From Cannabis sativa (taxonomy: Eukaryota; Streptophyta; Magnoliopsida; Rosales; Cannabaceae): a stretch of DNA of 64,000 nt. The stretch is taken from NCBI RefSeq assembly GCF_029168945.1, contig NC_083607.1, positions 12,046,001 through 12,110,000 on the forward strand, written 5' to 3'. The position numbers and the translations under genes are program-made. Within the stretch, counting starts at the first letter, position 1; every line of letters begins with the position of its first letter. Below are positions 21,011-32,433 of this stretch, piece by piece. The notes below the pieces were generated by a model. The model did no database searches and had not been told where the DNA came from. It worked only from the letters and a program-made list of their open reading frames with translations.

Positions 21011-21046
21011 CTAGTAAACATCCCGCGCTTCGCGGTGCATATATAA
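21011..21046 (-). mobile_element. Helitron 3' terminus (minus strand)
   Basis: On the minus strand the sequence reads CACCGCGAAGCGCGGG then GATGTTTACTAGT: a GC-rich hairpin (stem CCGCG/CGCGG), about ten bases, CTAG, then a flanking T. This is the textbook Helitron 3' end. The element should extend to higher coordinates; its 5' TC end could not be placed with confidence (a candidate lies near 22335-22345). Confidence 0.75.
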
Positions 21047-22486
21047 AATATTTTAAATTATATATAAAAAATAAATTGTGTATTTAATTAATAAAAAATA
21101 CTTAATAAAATTATATTACAATTTTAATTTTACTATTAAAAAATTTGTAACATAAATAGTTAAAATATTAAATTTGTTGCTAATAAATATCGAAATTCGA
21201 AAAATAGTAGCATAAATCATCATTCATGGTTTAATTTTTATTCTGATGTGTTAAGTTCTGGGTTCGAATTTTATTGCGTGTTTTTTTTAATGTTTGAGTT
21301 TTAGTGTTTTACTGTGGTTCTAATGTTTGAGTTTGTGTTTATGAGATCTGTTTTTTAATTTATTTATTTTTTTTATAGATTTTGAGAACTTGAAATTTGA
21401 TGTTCTTTCTATTGATTATTGAAATTGAGAGTTTGATTTTTCATACGGGAATTAAAGTTTTCCTTTTTCGTTTTATTGATTGAAAAATATTAGTAGAAAG
21501 TTTATGGAATGTGAATTTTGACTATATGAAAATAGAATTAAAAAATAGCATTTGAATCGAGAATCAAAGTTTATTGTTAATCTCCTTACAAAAAAAAAAA
21601 GTTTATTGTTAATCTGTAAAGATAATATAGCTGGAAGAAAATGGAAAAATTGATTTTTATTTTCATTTAATATGTATATAATATTTTTTCTTTTTTGAAT
21701 AATATAAATTTATTTTAACTAATGTTTATTTTTTAAAACTATTTTTTCTAAAAGAATTATTAGTTTGACCAATACTATATTTATATGTAGCACTTTATTG
21801 ATCAACTAAAAAATATAAATAAAAAATCGAGGCTAATGAATAAATAATGAATAATTTAAAGTTAGCGAGTGTAGTTGTGTGCATCAAAAAATATATTATA
21901 AAATATAAAAAAAAATACCAATTAAAAATCGAGATTTTTAATATTGTTCATTAATGTTATTGTTAATGCTCTGTTGAGGTAGTCTAAACAAACAAACAAA
22001 AAAATATTAATATATATAGGATTAGAGAAATATGGACAATGTGCACTACAAACCAAAAGAAAAAATTAAAAAGAAAAAAAAAATGGAAAGAGCATGAGAG
22101 ATAAAAACATAAGGGTTGAGGTTGTATATGTTTTAAAATTGACACCTTATATATATAATGTATATAATATAAATATATATATAACAAAAATTGACACCTT
22201 ATAGAAGAAATAGAGAAGAATAAGAATGAGAAGTTACTGTAATACTATTTAAATCTCATTTATATAATAAAATATAGAAATAATAACAATTAATTAATTA
22301 ATTAATGAAATTTGAATTGTTAAATCTATATATAAGGGTGGGTAGATTTAGTAGTTAGGATTTTTTTTTATAATAATAATTGTAACGTCTATAAAATATT
22401 ATTAAAAATTAGAAAATAAAAAAATATTTTATCAACGTATAGAAAACAAATTAAAACACATTATAAAATCAAAGAACGTATATTGA
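21047..22486. other. AT-rich sequence, probably Helitron body
   Basis: No coding frame, no other repeat boundary seen. It contains AT microsatellites and an (ATTA)n run near 22290. It may be the inside of the Helitron whose 3' end lies at 21011. Confidence 0.4.
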
Positions 22487-22795
22487 GGCGTTTGGTTGGG
22501 AGGAATGAAAATATAGTAACGGGAATGGAAATGGGAATAAGAATAGGAATGGAATGGAATAAAATTTAAAATGCATAAAAAAAATTGATAAAAAAATCAT
22601 TAAATTTTTTTTCTTGTTACATTGGAATGGTCATTCCTTTGTTTTTAAAATGAAATAGTCATTCCACCAAAATGGTGGAAAGAGCATTCCATTGGAATGC
22701 TATTCCAATACTTGAAAATGCAACCAAACAAAGGAATGGAATAAAATTTTTTTCCTTTCCATTCCATTCCATTTCATTACCTCCAACCAAACGCC
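22487..22795. mobile_element. Hairpin-forming MITE (309 bp)
   Basis: Starts GGCGTTTGGTTGG and ends CCAACCAAACGCC, followed inward on both arms by GGAATGG-type repeats, so the element folds on itself. Termini of the GGCGTTTGG kind occur in Harbinger- and hAT-derived MITEs; the target-site duplication is not clear, so the superfamily is left open. Confidence 0.75.
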
Positions 22796-22838
22796 ACCTA
22801 ATGTTTAATATTATAAATATGGGGCTATTATGGTAGGA

Positions 22839-25420
22839 ATTGGGTATTTTACCTATTAATAGGGATAATGATTTATAGCCCTTGATTTAATCCAAGGGCT
22901 CAAATCAACTCTTGAAAACTACACCAAAATTAATATATTTTTTTATTTATAATTAATCTTTAATATTATTAATTGTAGGTTCAACTAACAAACTCCAAAC
23001 CTAATATTTTTATCTTTCTATTTTATTTCTATTTAAAATTTAGTTTTAATTATATTTTTTTTATTTCAAATTTACATAAAAAAATATTTTAATTAAATTT
23101 ATTTTTAAAACAATAATTATACTTATAAAAACCTATAACATATTCAACTTATAATAATTTTATAATAATCACTCTTAAAATAATTAAAATATCACGAGTT
23201 TAATACTTTAGAAGTAATATTTAATTTAAGATTTCAATTAATTTAATTGTTTGAAAATTCTATCATATTATATTAATTAATTTTATTTTTCAAGATTATA
23301 ATGTTCAATGTATTTAAAAATTTTAGACATAAAATTAATTTCTTACATCAATCACATCATCTATAAAATCATGCATGAACTAGTAAATAATATACATTCA
23401 TAGTATGGTTATTCTTAAACTTAGTTTAAGGTAGGGTTCTGAAAAGAGCCCAACCAACAGACTGGTTCCCAACTGGAAGACCGGTTCCTGGGGATCAACC
23501 GGTCGACCGGTTGTTACAGGCTCCCCTGAACTGGTCGACCGATTCAGTACAGGGAACCCCAAAAATGTCCTCCACAACTCAATTCGAGCCCAAACTCTAC
23601 CATACTCTCTAAAACACTTGCATATACTATACTAAATCCATTTCAAGTAACAGAACACATCAAATAGCTCAGAAATTAAAAACACCTTAGAGAGCCAACT
23701 TAGGCTCTCTAACTTCAAGTTTGAGTAATCCGTAGCACAACTAGCTATCTCAGCACAAAATCAACTAAAACAAACTTATGTTAACCCCAGAATTCAAACC
23801 CAAACTAGCTGCACACTACAGAACCTCAAATCACTAAAATCATGCAATTAACCTATCTTGAGCTAAAGAAAACCATAAAGAAGAAGGCTAAGCATTATAC
23901 CTTGAATTAGACCTCCTATTTCTGATTGAAAACTCTTTAATTGTAGCAAGGGTAGTTTATTCATTTACCACTCCCGACAAATCCCCGATATCTCCAATGC
24001 CTAACAATAGTACCCCGCTATTGACATTCTAAATCATACCAAACGTGACTCTCTAATAGCCCACGTCGCTTTCCACCGTTACCGAACACAAGCACAAAAA
24101 ACGCAAAATTCACACATATAGCATAATATAATACATTTTGAATTTAAATAAATCTCCACAAACATGTAAATCATAATTAATAACTCAATATTGCAATTAA
24201 CCATAATCATTTAATAATCCAAAATATTGATCTTAAACAGTCATTAGAGTTATCATATACTATCTAATTTGAATGAGATCAACAGTAATCGAGATCATTT
24301 AGATTTTTTTTTAGTGCAAAACTTTTTATCTATTTATTATGCATAATTTGCTTTGACAAAGAGAGCCATAACTTTTCATTTGAATATTATTTATTAATGT
24401 ATGTATTATTTTATTGTTCACTATTATAATTACAACCTTAAAATTTGTATAGTGTATTCGATACATATTGTTTAAAACAAAAATTTTAAATTATTAAATT
24501 AATTTAAAAGTTAAATTAATAATAAATAATAAAAAATCATGTCTTTACAAAGGTAGCAATTCGATCGTTTATAGTACGTTTGAAGCACCTTATAATTAAA
24601 GTTGTCATAAACTATAAAATTTGGATGAGATCGACAATAAATCGAAATCGTTTAGATATTTTTTTAGTACAAAATTTTTCATCTATTTATAATGTATTTT
24701 TTTTATTTGACAAAATTTATTATTCAATTTTTATTTGACAAACTTTTTATTTGATTATTATTATTGTTGCATATGTTATTTTATTGTTCACTATTATACT
24801 TTATGTAATACAACCATCAATATATATTAACAAATAAAAGATTAAAACTTTTCACCACAATAATTACAAACTTTAAAATTTTTATAGTATAAGAATTGTT
24901 CCATATTAGTAAATATTAAAAAAAATGAACTATTGTTTAGAAAATAAAATAAAAAAATTCAAATTATTAAATTAATTTAAAATCTTAAAAAAAAAAAATT
25001 ATCTTTTTGAAAGAATTGAACTCATGTCATTGTACTTGATATACAATAATTTTACCTCTTACACCATTATTATATTATTGGTTGTATTGATTATGGTAGG
25101 ATTAAATAACTTGAATATTTTGTACTTTTCTAGCTACAATTATTGTGTTAAGTAGAAAATAAAAATATAAATTTCAAATTAAAAAAATAATTAATTGAAA
25201 ATTATAACTAGTCATAAGATAAATAAGTAAAAAAAAAAAAAATAAGTTTGGAGTTAGGTTTGGAGTTTGTTAGTGGAACTAGTAATTAATAATATTCAAA
25301 ATTAATTATAAATAAAAAAATATATTAATTTTGGTGTAGTTTTCAAGAGTTGATTTGAGCCATTAGATTAAATCAATAGCTATAAATTGCTATCCCTATT
25401 GATAGGTAAAAATTACAATA
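22839..25420. mobile_element. 2.6-kb inverted-repeat DNA element, non-autonomous
   Basis: The left end (22839-22998) and right end (25250-25420) are inverted copies of each other over about 160 bp, with shared landmarks TTTTACCTAT, ATAGGGATA, CTCAAATCAACTCTTGAAAA, CTACACCAAAATTAATATA and AACAAACTCCAAACCT. No transposase frame is present. The interior includes an LTR-like fragment at 23430-24090. Long inverted ends suggest a Mutator-like element, but no clear target-site duplication was seen. Confidence 0.78.
23430..24090 (-). repeat. LTR-like fragment inside the inverted-repeat element
   Basis: GC-richer than its surroundings, with repeated ACCGGT/GGTCGACCGG strings. On the minus strand it resembles the 5' half of the solo LTR at 47299-49611: a GGGAATGTCGGG-like run, a segment around a probable transcript leader, then CCGG-rich repeats. 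No complete LTR boundary is visible, so it is an old fragment. Confidence 0.55.
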
Positions 25421-25424
25421 CTTA

Positions 25425-25662
25425 GAGTTCGTTTGGAACGTCGTATTAGGTCGTATTGTATTGTATTATATTGAATTGTATTTTATGCAATATTTTTATG
25501 TAAAACTATATGTGGTATTAACTTTTATGGACACCTAAATATATAATATTTTAGTATAAATTAAAGTTTAACATAGTATTATATAAAAATATTATACATA
25601 ATCCAATTCAATATAATACAATACAATACAATACGACCTAATACGGCGTTCCAAACGAGCCC
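25425..25662. mobile_element. Tourist-like (PIF/Harbinger) MITE, 238 bp
   Basis: Begins GAGTTCGTTTGGAACG and ends CGTTCCAAACGAGCCC, with inverted repeats continuing for about 55 bp through GTCGTATTAGGTCGTATTG. It is flanked by TTA on both sides (25422-25424 and 25663-25665), the target preferred by PIF/Harbinger elements. Confidence 0.88.
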
Positions 25663-25665
25663 TTA

Positions 25666-26286
25666 TTGTATTAGCTCCCTACAAATATAGGTATATCACC
25701 TTCATTTATGGTTGAACATAACCAATAAGTTATTCAGTGACTCCATATGACCATTAATTATAGTCAACTTATAGTCCTGACCTCACTCTTCCATTTACTT
25801 GAACCCCATACACCATCAAACCTGCAAGAATTATAAGCAATAGAAAGAGAGAGTTAGCCTCAACCCCCTATACTCACATTACAAAAGTACAAATCAATTT
25901 AAAAATTAACATGCATAAAAAACAATCAATTGTGAATATTAATATGTGTAAATAAAACACAAAATTATTACTAACAAAAGTAACTTAAAAAAAAAATGAT
26001 ATACACAAAAATTGAAAAAAGAAAAGAAAAAAATTGATAGCAAGAAGAGAGGATGACATACAAAATAATTCGGTATGTTGTTATTAGAACATAATTAAGT
26101 GATTCATAAATATGACCATTGTGAGAAGAGGGATGATATATATTCGTATATGATTATTTGAGTTATGGTTAGTGATGATATATATATGAAAGGTTTATGT
26201 GGTTTGAAATTTAGGTTGAGATATTTTTGTTTTTTAAATTTATATATTAATAAAATAAATGGTGTAGTTTATAGATATAGATTAGA
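25666..26286. other. AT-rich spacer, no feature recognised
   Basis: No open frame or repeat boundary recognised. The right edge is the 14-bp target-site duplication of the following LINE. Confidence 0.5.
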
Positions 26287-26300
26287 AAATAGAAAAATAT

Positions 26301-28604
26301 AGATATATATATTTTTTGAATAAAAATAATCTTTATTAGACAGAAGCATCCGCTAATACAATGGACTGAAGAGCAAGGGGAACATCACTCTCAGTAAAAC
26401 GACGACCTGACCAATAACAAGCACCACGTGCCATACAGTGCGTGGCTTTGTTAGCAGACCGTTAACATGACCAATAGAAACATTACTTAAAGAAGATAAA
26501 ATAAATTGACAATCTTGAACAAATAAACCAAAAATAGAAGGCATAGATACCGAACTAAGAATAGCTTTAACAACTAAAATGCAATCCGTCTCTAAAATGA
26601 CATGTGACTTGTTATTCCTCTTTATCCAACTAAGTGCCTCTTTGACACTTAGAACCTCTGCAATTTTGGGTCGGCAACTGACAGAAGAAATAGTTGAAAA
26701 CGCCTCAATTACTCGGCCATCACAGCCCCGTGCGACGAAACCAGTCCCTACCTCATGTGTGTCTTCAAAAACCGCCCCGTCCACATTAATTTTTAATTGA
26801 CCAGCAGCCGGTTTGGACCAGTGTTCTCTTGTGTCAGTGCGACTAGAGGCCAGGGAAATCGAATCCAGCCTCTTAGACTGAGCACACGTCCATTGTCGAA
26901 GAGTGGTACGAGCCATCCAAACAACATCAGCAGCACTACAACTTTTACCATTCCAAAGCATATCATTCCGAGCCTTCCAAATTTCCCAACCAACCATGAC
27001 GGCTTCTTCAACCAACCCCATATTTCCTACTGCCAACACTTCCATAAACCAGTCAAAAAAATTGGTAGCTACAGAATGCCCAACACCTAACGCTGATCGG
27101 AGCCAACAAGAATGCGCAAAAGAGCATTGAAATAAAACATGGAAAATGGACTCTTCCGTAACATTGCAAAATACACAATGTAAATCCACAGGAACATGTT
27201 TACTATGAAGTTGAGTACGTGTAGGCAAACAACCCGAAAGAGCTTTCCAAAAAAAATGTAAAATCTTAGGAGGGGCTTTAATCTTCCACAGCATCTTGCA
27301 AACATCCTCCTCCATGGATGAATTCCAACTACCATTGACCGACTGCATGTGAGTATAGGCGCTTTTAACAGTGAAAAAAACAATCGGGTCCTTATTCCAA
27401 AACCAACTATCACTCTCAAGATTAACACTCAAAGGCACCTGCTTGATGAGCTCCACATCACGAGACTCAAACAAGTCCTCAATAAACTCCAAATCCCATT
27501 ATCTACTATCTGGCTTCATTTGTTGAGACACTTTATAATTGACTAGTGCCGGATGATTGGATATCACATACGGGTTAGCCTCAGACAAAAGCCAAGGTGT
27601 GTTTAACACTTCAGTAGCTGAACCAGATCCTATTCTCCTACGGGCACCATCTCTGAGCAGCTTTTGTGACGCAAAGACACTGCGCCATATAAAACTCAGA
27701 TTACCACCTAACTCGGCCTCCAAAAATGAGCATTTAGGAAAATATCGAGCCTTATATATCCTACCCACAAGAGAATCCTGGTGCAGAAGTAGCCGCCACC
27801 CTTGCTTACCCAACAACGAGAGATTATATTCATGCAAACTCCGAAAACCCATCCCACAAAATTTCTTATCTTTGCATAGTTTCCTCCAACTAAACCAACT
27901 CACATCCTTCCTACAACTTGACCTCCACCAATACTTAGCCATAATGCTTTCCAAATGTGAACAAGTTTTCAGAGGCAGTAAAAACACAGACATAGCAAAG
28001 CTTGGCAAAGCTTGCGCTACAGATTTTATTAGAACCTCACGCCCAGCGATAGACAAGAAACGACCCTCCCAGCTTTGAATGCGCTTCTGCATTTTATCTT
28101 TCAAAAACCCCAAGATAGCATCCTTATTTCGTCCCATTGCACAAGGGAGGCCAAGATAAGTACTATGTTCATCAGCAAGTCTCATTCGAAGGATCCCACA
28201 CAATCGTTCTCGAGTAGCATTAGGCACATTAGTACTGAAGAAGACAGAGGACTTACCGAAATTAACTTGTTGTCCAGAAGCGAGCTCAAACAGCTGAAGC
28301 AGATGTAAAATATGCGAAGCCTTTCTGTCATTCGCACGACAATAAACATAACTGTCGTCTGCAAAAAGCATATGAGATATAACCGGGGCACCAGTAGCAA
28401 CCTTGCACCCTTTAAGCCGACCATCCCCCTCGAACTTCCGTATCAAAGATGAGAAGCCCTCAGCACAAATAAGAAATAAATAAGGTGATAGAGGATCACC
28501 TTGTCTAATACCCCTCTCAGGAACAATCGAACCCAGCTCATGACCACCATGAATTATTCTATACCTCACAGAGCTAACCGTAGCAATTACAAGATCAATG
28601 TAAT
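26301..28604 (-). mobile_element. 5'-truncated LINE (L1-type) with 14-bp target-site duplication
   Basis: 2.3-kb minus-strand insertion flanked by AAATAGAAAAATAT at 26287-26300 and 28605-28618. Its 3' end (left side) reads TAATAAAGATTATTTTTA then an AT tail on the minus strand. Only the last half of RT, the zinc-knuckle-like domain and RNase H remain; endonuclease and ORF1 were lost through incomplete reverse transcription, the usual fate of L1 copies. Confidence 0.93.
26353..28569 (-). pseudogene. LINE RT / zf-RVT / RNase H, one in-frame stop
   Basis: Minus-strand reading frame of about 740 codons interrupted only by a TAA at 27501-27499. It contains [15 protein letters not shown] (RT), the catalytic FADDS motif near 28350, LGLPCAMGRNK, a Cys-rich reverse-transcriptase-associated domain (CVFC...HVLFQC) near 27150, and a plant-type RNase H starting near INVDGA. 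The last residues run out of the usual frame, suggesting a late frameshift. Long open frames in spite of truncation suggest a fairly young copy. Confidence 0.9.
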
Positions 28605-28800
28605 AAATAGAAAAATATTTTTAACTTATTGAAAAATAGATAATTAAATGTATTTTTAACTTATATTTTGGTAGAATATAAGTATATGAATATTTTTTAT
28701 TAATATAATTGAGAGAATTAAGGAGAGAAGAAAAAAATAATTTTAGAGTGGTTTTAGACCGCCACGTCACCGCCTTATACTTCTCCTTTATATATATATA

Positions 28801-29600
28801 TCTTTATATATTAAAAGTGTCTATCTAACGACATTTTTTTGGTTTAACAGAATATACTTTAAAAATAAAAGAATATTCTGTTAAATTTAACGATGTTAGT
28901 AGGTGATCCTCCCATTAAGTTTCAAAAATATATAAATAATTAAATCCAATAATGAAACCAAAAAAATTAAACAATCTTTTTTTAAACGTTTAAACCAATA
29001 AATACCATTTTGGACCCTATGTTTTGTAAAAGTTACAAATTGGACCCTGTGTTTTGTTAAATGACAAAATGGACCCTGTATTTTCTAAAATAGTAAAAAT
29101 AGGACCCTGAGCTTAATTTTTGACAACTTTTTTTTTAATACAACCAACTTGAAGACAATGCTTAATACGAACAAATACAAAAAATGTAAACAGTTTTGTC
29201 ATAGAACTTTTAGATCGGATTATAATTAAACTTTATTTTGACAAAAAATCAATTCAGGGTCTTATTTGTACTATTTTAGAAAATACAGGGTCTATTTTAT
29301 CATTTAACAAAACACAGGGTCCAATTGGTAACTTTTGTAAAACAGAGGGTCCAAAATGGTATTTACCCAAAATTAAACAATCTTTTTTTAAACGTTTAAA
29401 CCCAAAGAATATTTTTTTTGTTACTTAAACGTTAACAAATAAATAAAAAATTAACAAATATTAATATTGTTACATGATTAGCATATCAGATTAGGCTTAC
29501 ACGATTTTTTTTTAAACCAAAAAAATTAAACAATCTTTTTTTAAACGTTTAAACCAATAATTAAACCTAAAAAATTAAACAATTTTTTTTTTTAATTAAA
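28801..29600 (+). mobile_element. Helitron-like 5' end and body (plus strand)
   Basis: Starts TCTTTATATATTAAAAGTG after an A/T-rich flank, nearly identical to the 5' ends (minus strand) of the Helitrons at 34320-35038 and 42588-42990, and shares with them the CTATCTAACGAC and GAATATTCTGTTAAATTTAACG segments. The body contains at least three copies of a motif with AAATTAAACAATC and AAACGTTTAAACC. No 3' hairpin plus CTAG was found, so the right limit is approximate. Confidence 0.6.
28998..29368. mobile_element. MITE with about 110-bp inverted repeats, nested in the Helitron-like body
   Basis: The left arm (ATACCATTTTGGACCCTATG... to about 29110) is inverted at about 29255-29364 (...CCAAAATGGTAT). 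Repeated GGACCCT/AGGGTCC blocks spaced by short T-rich strings mark the arms. It sits between two copies of the Helitron body motif. Its class is uncertain; Mutator-type MITEs often have this look. Confidence 0.8.
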
Positions 29601-30029
29601 AAAAAAACTACACCTGTACCCACCCTAAATAACAATCATCAATGTAAAATTTAAACTCTATATAAAAAGATCGTATAACATAAAACATTTGATCTTAAAT
29701 ATCAAAATAGATAAGAAAAAAGAATTGTACTATAAAATTATCTTATAATTTTTATTTTATTCTATTTGATCTATTCATATATGTACTCAGTTATACAAAT
29801 GAAACAAAACTGTAAAATGTGTGCACACGACAATAAATGTCAGCAGTAGAATTTTTTAATGTAAAAGTACTACTGATACTAGATACGGTTTCAAAACATA
29901 AATAATCTATGAACTTTTAAAGGAATTAATATATTACTCGCTCTGAGACAATTTTATAATGGTACTCTTTGGGACCCTTTGAGATATGATTGAGTTTTTA
30001 ATCTTTGGATGTGTGGCTTTCATTATTAG
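29601..30029. other. AT-rich spacer, no feature recognised
   Basis: No coding frame or repeat boundary recognised between the Helitron-like sequence and the next LINE fragment. Confidence 0.45.
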
Positions 30030-31510
30030 TGGAAAAACAAAGAGAATAAGGTTAGGTATTTTCCACACACTTCTTTTCTTGATGCTGTTCAAGGTCATAG
30101 TCCTTCCTTTTCTTGGAGAAGTATCATGTGGGTAGAGACCTTCTTAAGAGAGAGCTTCTTTGGAAGGTTGGGAATGGGCAAGATATAATTACACTTGAAG
30201 ACCGTTGGTTGCCCAATTTTGGCCTTACACGCAATGATTTGATAGCCAATCTCCCTTCCCCTTCACTATCCTTTTTTGTTTCTCCTTTAAGTGCTTGGGA
30301 TTTAGATAAGCTAAGATGTTACTTTAATAGCTTTATTGTTGATAATATATTGGATGTCCCCATTGCTGGTAATACCTGTCCCGAGATGTTCTTATTTGGG
30401 GTAAAGAGAGTACAGAGATATTTAGTGTCAAATCTGCCTATCATCTTGCTGCTAGTTCTAGAGATATCCCAACATCCTCCTCTTTTCAGGAAAGTAAACG
30501 TTTTTGGTCTAAGCTCTGGTCCTCATCTATCCCTTCTAAAGTTAAGCATTGTGTTTGGCGTATCCTACTAAACTCCATCCTTGTTGCATCAAACCTATAC
30601 CATCGTCATATAATACCCTCACCCTTTTGTCCTCTGTGTCACGTAGCACCAGAAACGGTAACACATGCTTTTTTTGAATGTTCTAGAGTTAAAGCTGCCT
30701 AGAAAAATTCTTTCTTTTATAGTTTTTATGAAGATAACAGGTCTCTACACATCAGTGATTTCATTTCTAAGGCCTTTGGACTTTTTGATAAGCAAATGTT
30801 GAATACTTTCTTATGTTTCCTTTGGATGTTGTGGACTCAGAGGAATAACTATTTTTATCATAAAAAATGTTTGCCTCCAATGTTTATATATGATCATACA
30901 GTCACTTACTTGCAGGAGTTTGAGTTTGCAAATCTTACAGTGGATACCAAGCGAAAAATGAAGCAACCCATAAGCAACCAATATTTACCTGTTGCACCAT
31001 GCAGTTACAAAATTAATATTGATGCTGCTCTTGATTCTAAGATGAAGAAACATATTTTGGGAGTGGTAGTTCGCAATGATCATGATCAGGTGGTAGTTGG
31101 TATTATTTCTCCGGTGATTGGGAATGTATCGCTTGAAATTGCAGAAGCAAAGGCTCTTCTTCTGGCTTTAGAATGGGCCAAAGCTGTTAATCTTCCTGTT
31201 AGTGTTATTGAGTCTAATTGTAAGAGTTTGGTTGATAAAGTTAACAGTTCATATTGTAATTATTCAGTTATTAGTGATCTTGTCTCGCATATTAGACACT
31301 TGTTATCGTTTAGTCCTGCCCTTGCAATCGCTTTTGTTCCACGAGAGTTCAACAAACTTGCTCACAATTGTGCAAGGGCTGGTTTAGAACTAGATAGCGA
31401 GTATATTTGGAATGACTTTTTGCCTTCCTCGCTTTCCTGAGGGTCTGTGTTGTCTTAGATATCTTTTCTCAGGTTATAAAGCTATTTTTCTCAAAAAAAA
31501 AAAAAAAAAA
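30030..31510 (+). pseudogene. LINE 3' fragment (RT C-terminal region, zf-RVT, RNase H) with poly(A)
   Basis: Plus-strand L1-type remnant. It begins with residues like YFPHTSFLDAVQGHSP, shifts frame near 30110, continues through LLWKVGNGQDIITLEDRWLP, carries a Cys/His segment like CPLCH near 30630 and ends with an RNase H-like domain (INIDAALDSKM, EIAEAKALLLALEWA, VPREFNKLAHNCAR) stopping at 31440. An A-rich tail, then (CAAA)n, follows at about 31490-31530. Two or more frameshifts and a stop break the coding sequence. Confidence 0.88.
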
Positions 31511-31649
31511 CAAACAAACAAACAAACAAAGAGAAAGAAAAGATTATTTCATTATTATAAAAGTGTTGATGGAATACAATAGCTAGTTTATATCTTTATA
31601 TAGAGGAGGAATGGTATGGTACAACACTGTAACAAAAATAACAAGGAGT

Positions 31650-31688
31650 CACTACTACAATATGGGATTTTAGTTTCTCTTTTTTAAA
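31650..31688 (+). mobile_element. Possible CACTA transposon end
   Basis: CACTACTACAATATGGGATTTTAG looks like a CACTA (En/Spm) terminal repeat, and GTCGGTT/AACCGAC palindromes of the kind seen in CACTA subterminal regions occur at 32080-32150. The sequence between is split by a MITE. The other terminus was not found. Confidence 0.4.
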
Positions 31689-31957
31689 GGGAAATTTACA
31701 TGTTATACTAAGTTTTGCTATATTTTTACAAAAATATTGCCGGGCAGTATTTTTTACTTTTTTACTGTATTTTTTTTATAAGTTTCATACTGCAGTATAC
31801 TGTGTTAAGTTTCACTGGTGTTCTACTGTTGTTTTGAGTTGTTCTGCTTTGTATTTTACTGGTGTTTTATAAAAGCATAGTATTTTTGAAAAGATTTTCG
31901 TGTGACAGTATTTTGATAAAAGTTAACCCAAATTCCAGTATTTTTGTAAGTTTTCCT
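31689..31957. mobile_element. Second copy of the 290-bp Mutator-type MITE
   Basis: Begins GGGAAATTTACA and follows the copy at 20088-20377 closely (CATACTGCAGTATACTGT, GTTTTGAGTTGTTCTGCTTTG). It ends near TGTAAGTTTTCC. The flanking bases (TTTTTTAAA and TTTTTCAAC) are only roughly alike. Confidence 0.8.
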
Positions 31958-32433
31958 TTTTCAACCCATTTTATAAAAAAGGAAGTTAAAGAGTGTGAAA
32001 ATACCCGTATTGACATTTAGAGGCGATTTTTTGGTAAAAACCTTAGGTATAAAATTTATATTTTTTTATGCCGTCGGTTGGCGGTTGGGGTAAAATAAGT
32101 GGCTTTAGATTAACCCTCTAACGTCGGTTATTTGGTATTAACCGACGCCATAGGTGCGCAGTCGTTGTTCAACACGTGGCACCTATGGCATCGGCAGGGC
32201 CGTCTCAAGGTGAGAAGAGACCTGAGGCAAAATTTAAAAAATAGGCCTTTTTTTTTATATAAAAATCAAAGATAAATATTACTCTTTATATTAATTATTA
32301 TTCATCAACACTTATATATAATATTCTCGTAATATATGTGCAAAAATATAATGGAAGTACATGGGAAACATTAGTTTATATCATGTTTAGGAATTTATAA
32401 CCAATATTGTAATATATATATATATATATATAT
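31958..32433. other. Noncoding interval before the Mutator-like copy B
   Basis: Contains palindromic GTCGGTT/AACCGAC strings near 32080-32150, a GCCGTCTCAAGGTGAG stretch near 32210, and an (AT)n run at 32411-32433. No coding frame recognised. Confidence 0.5.
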
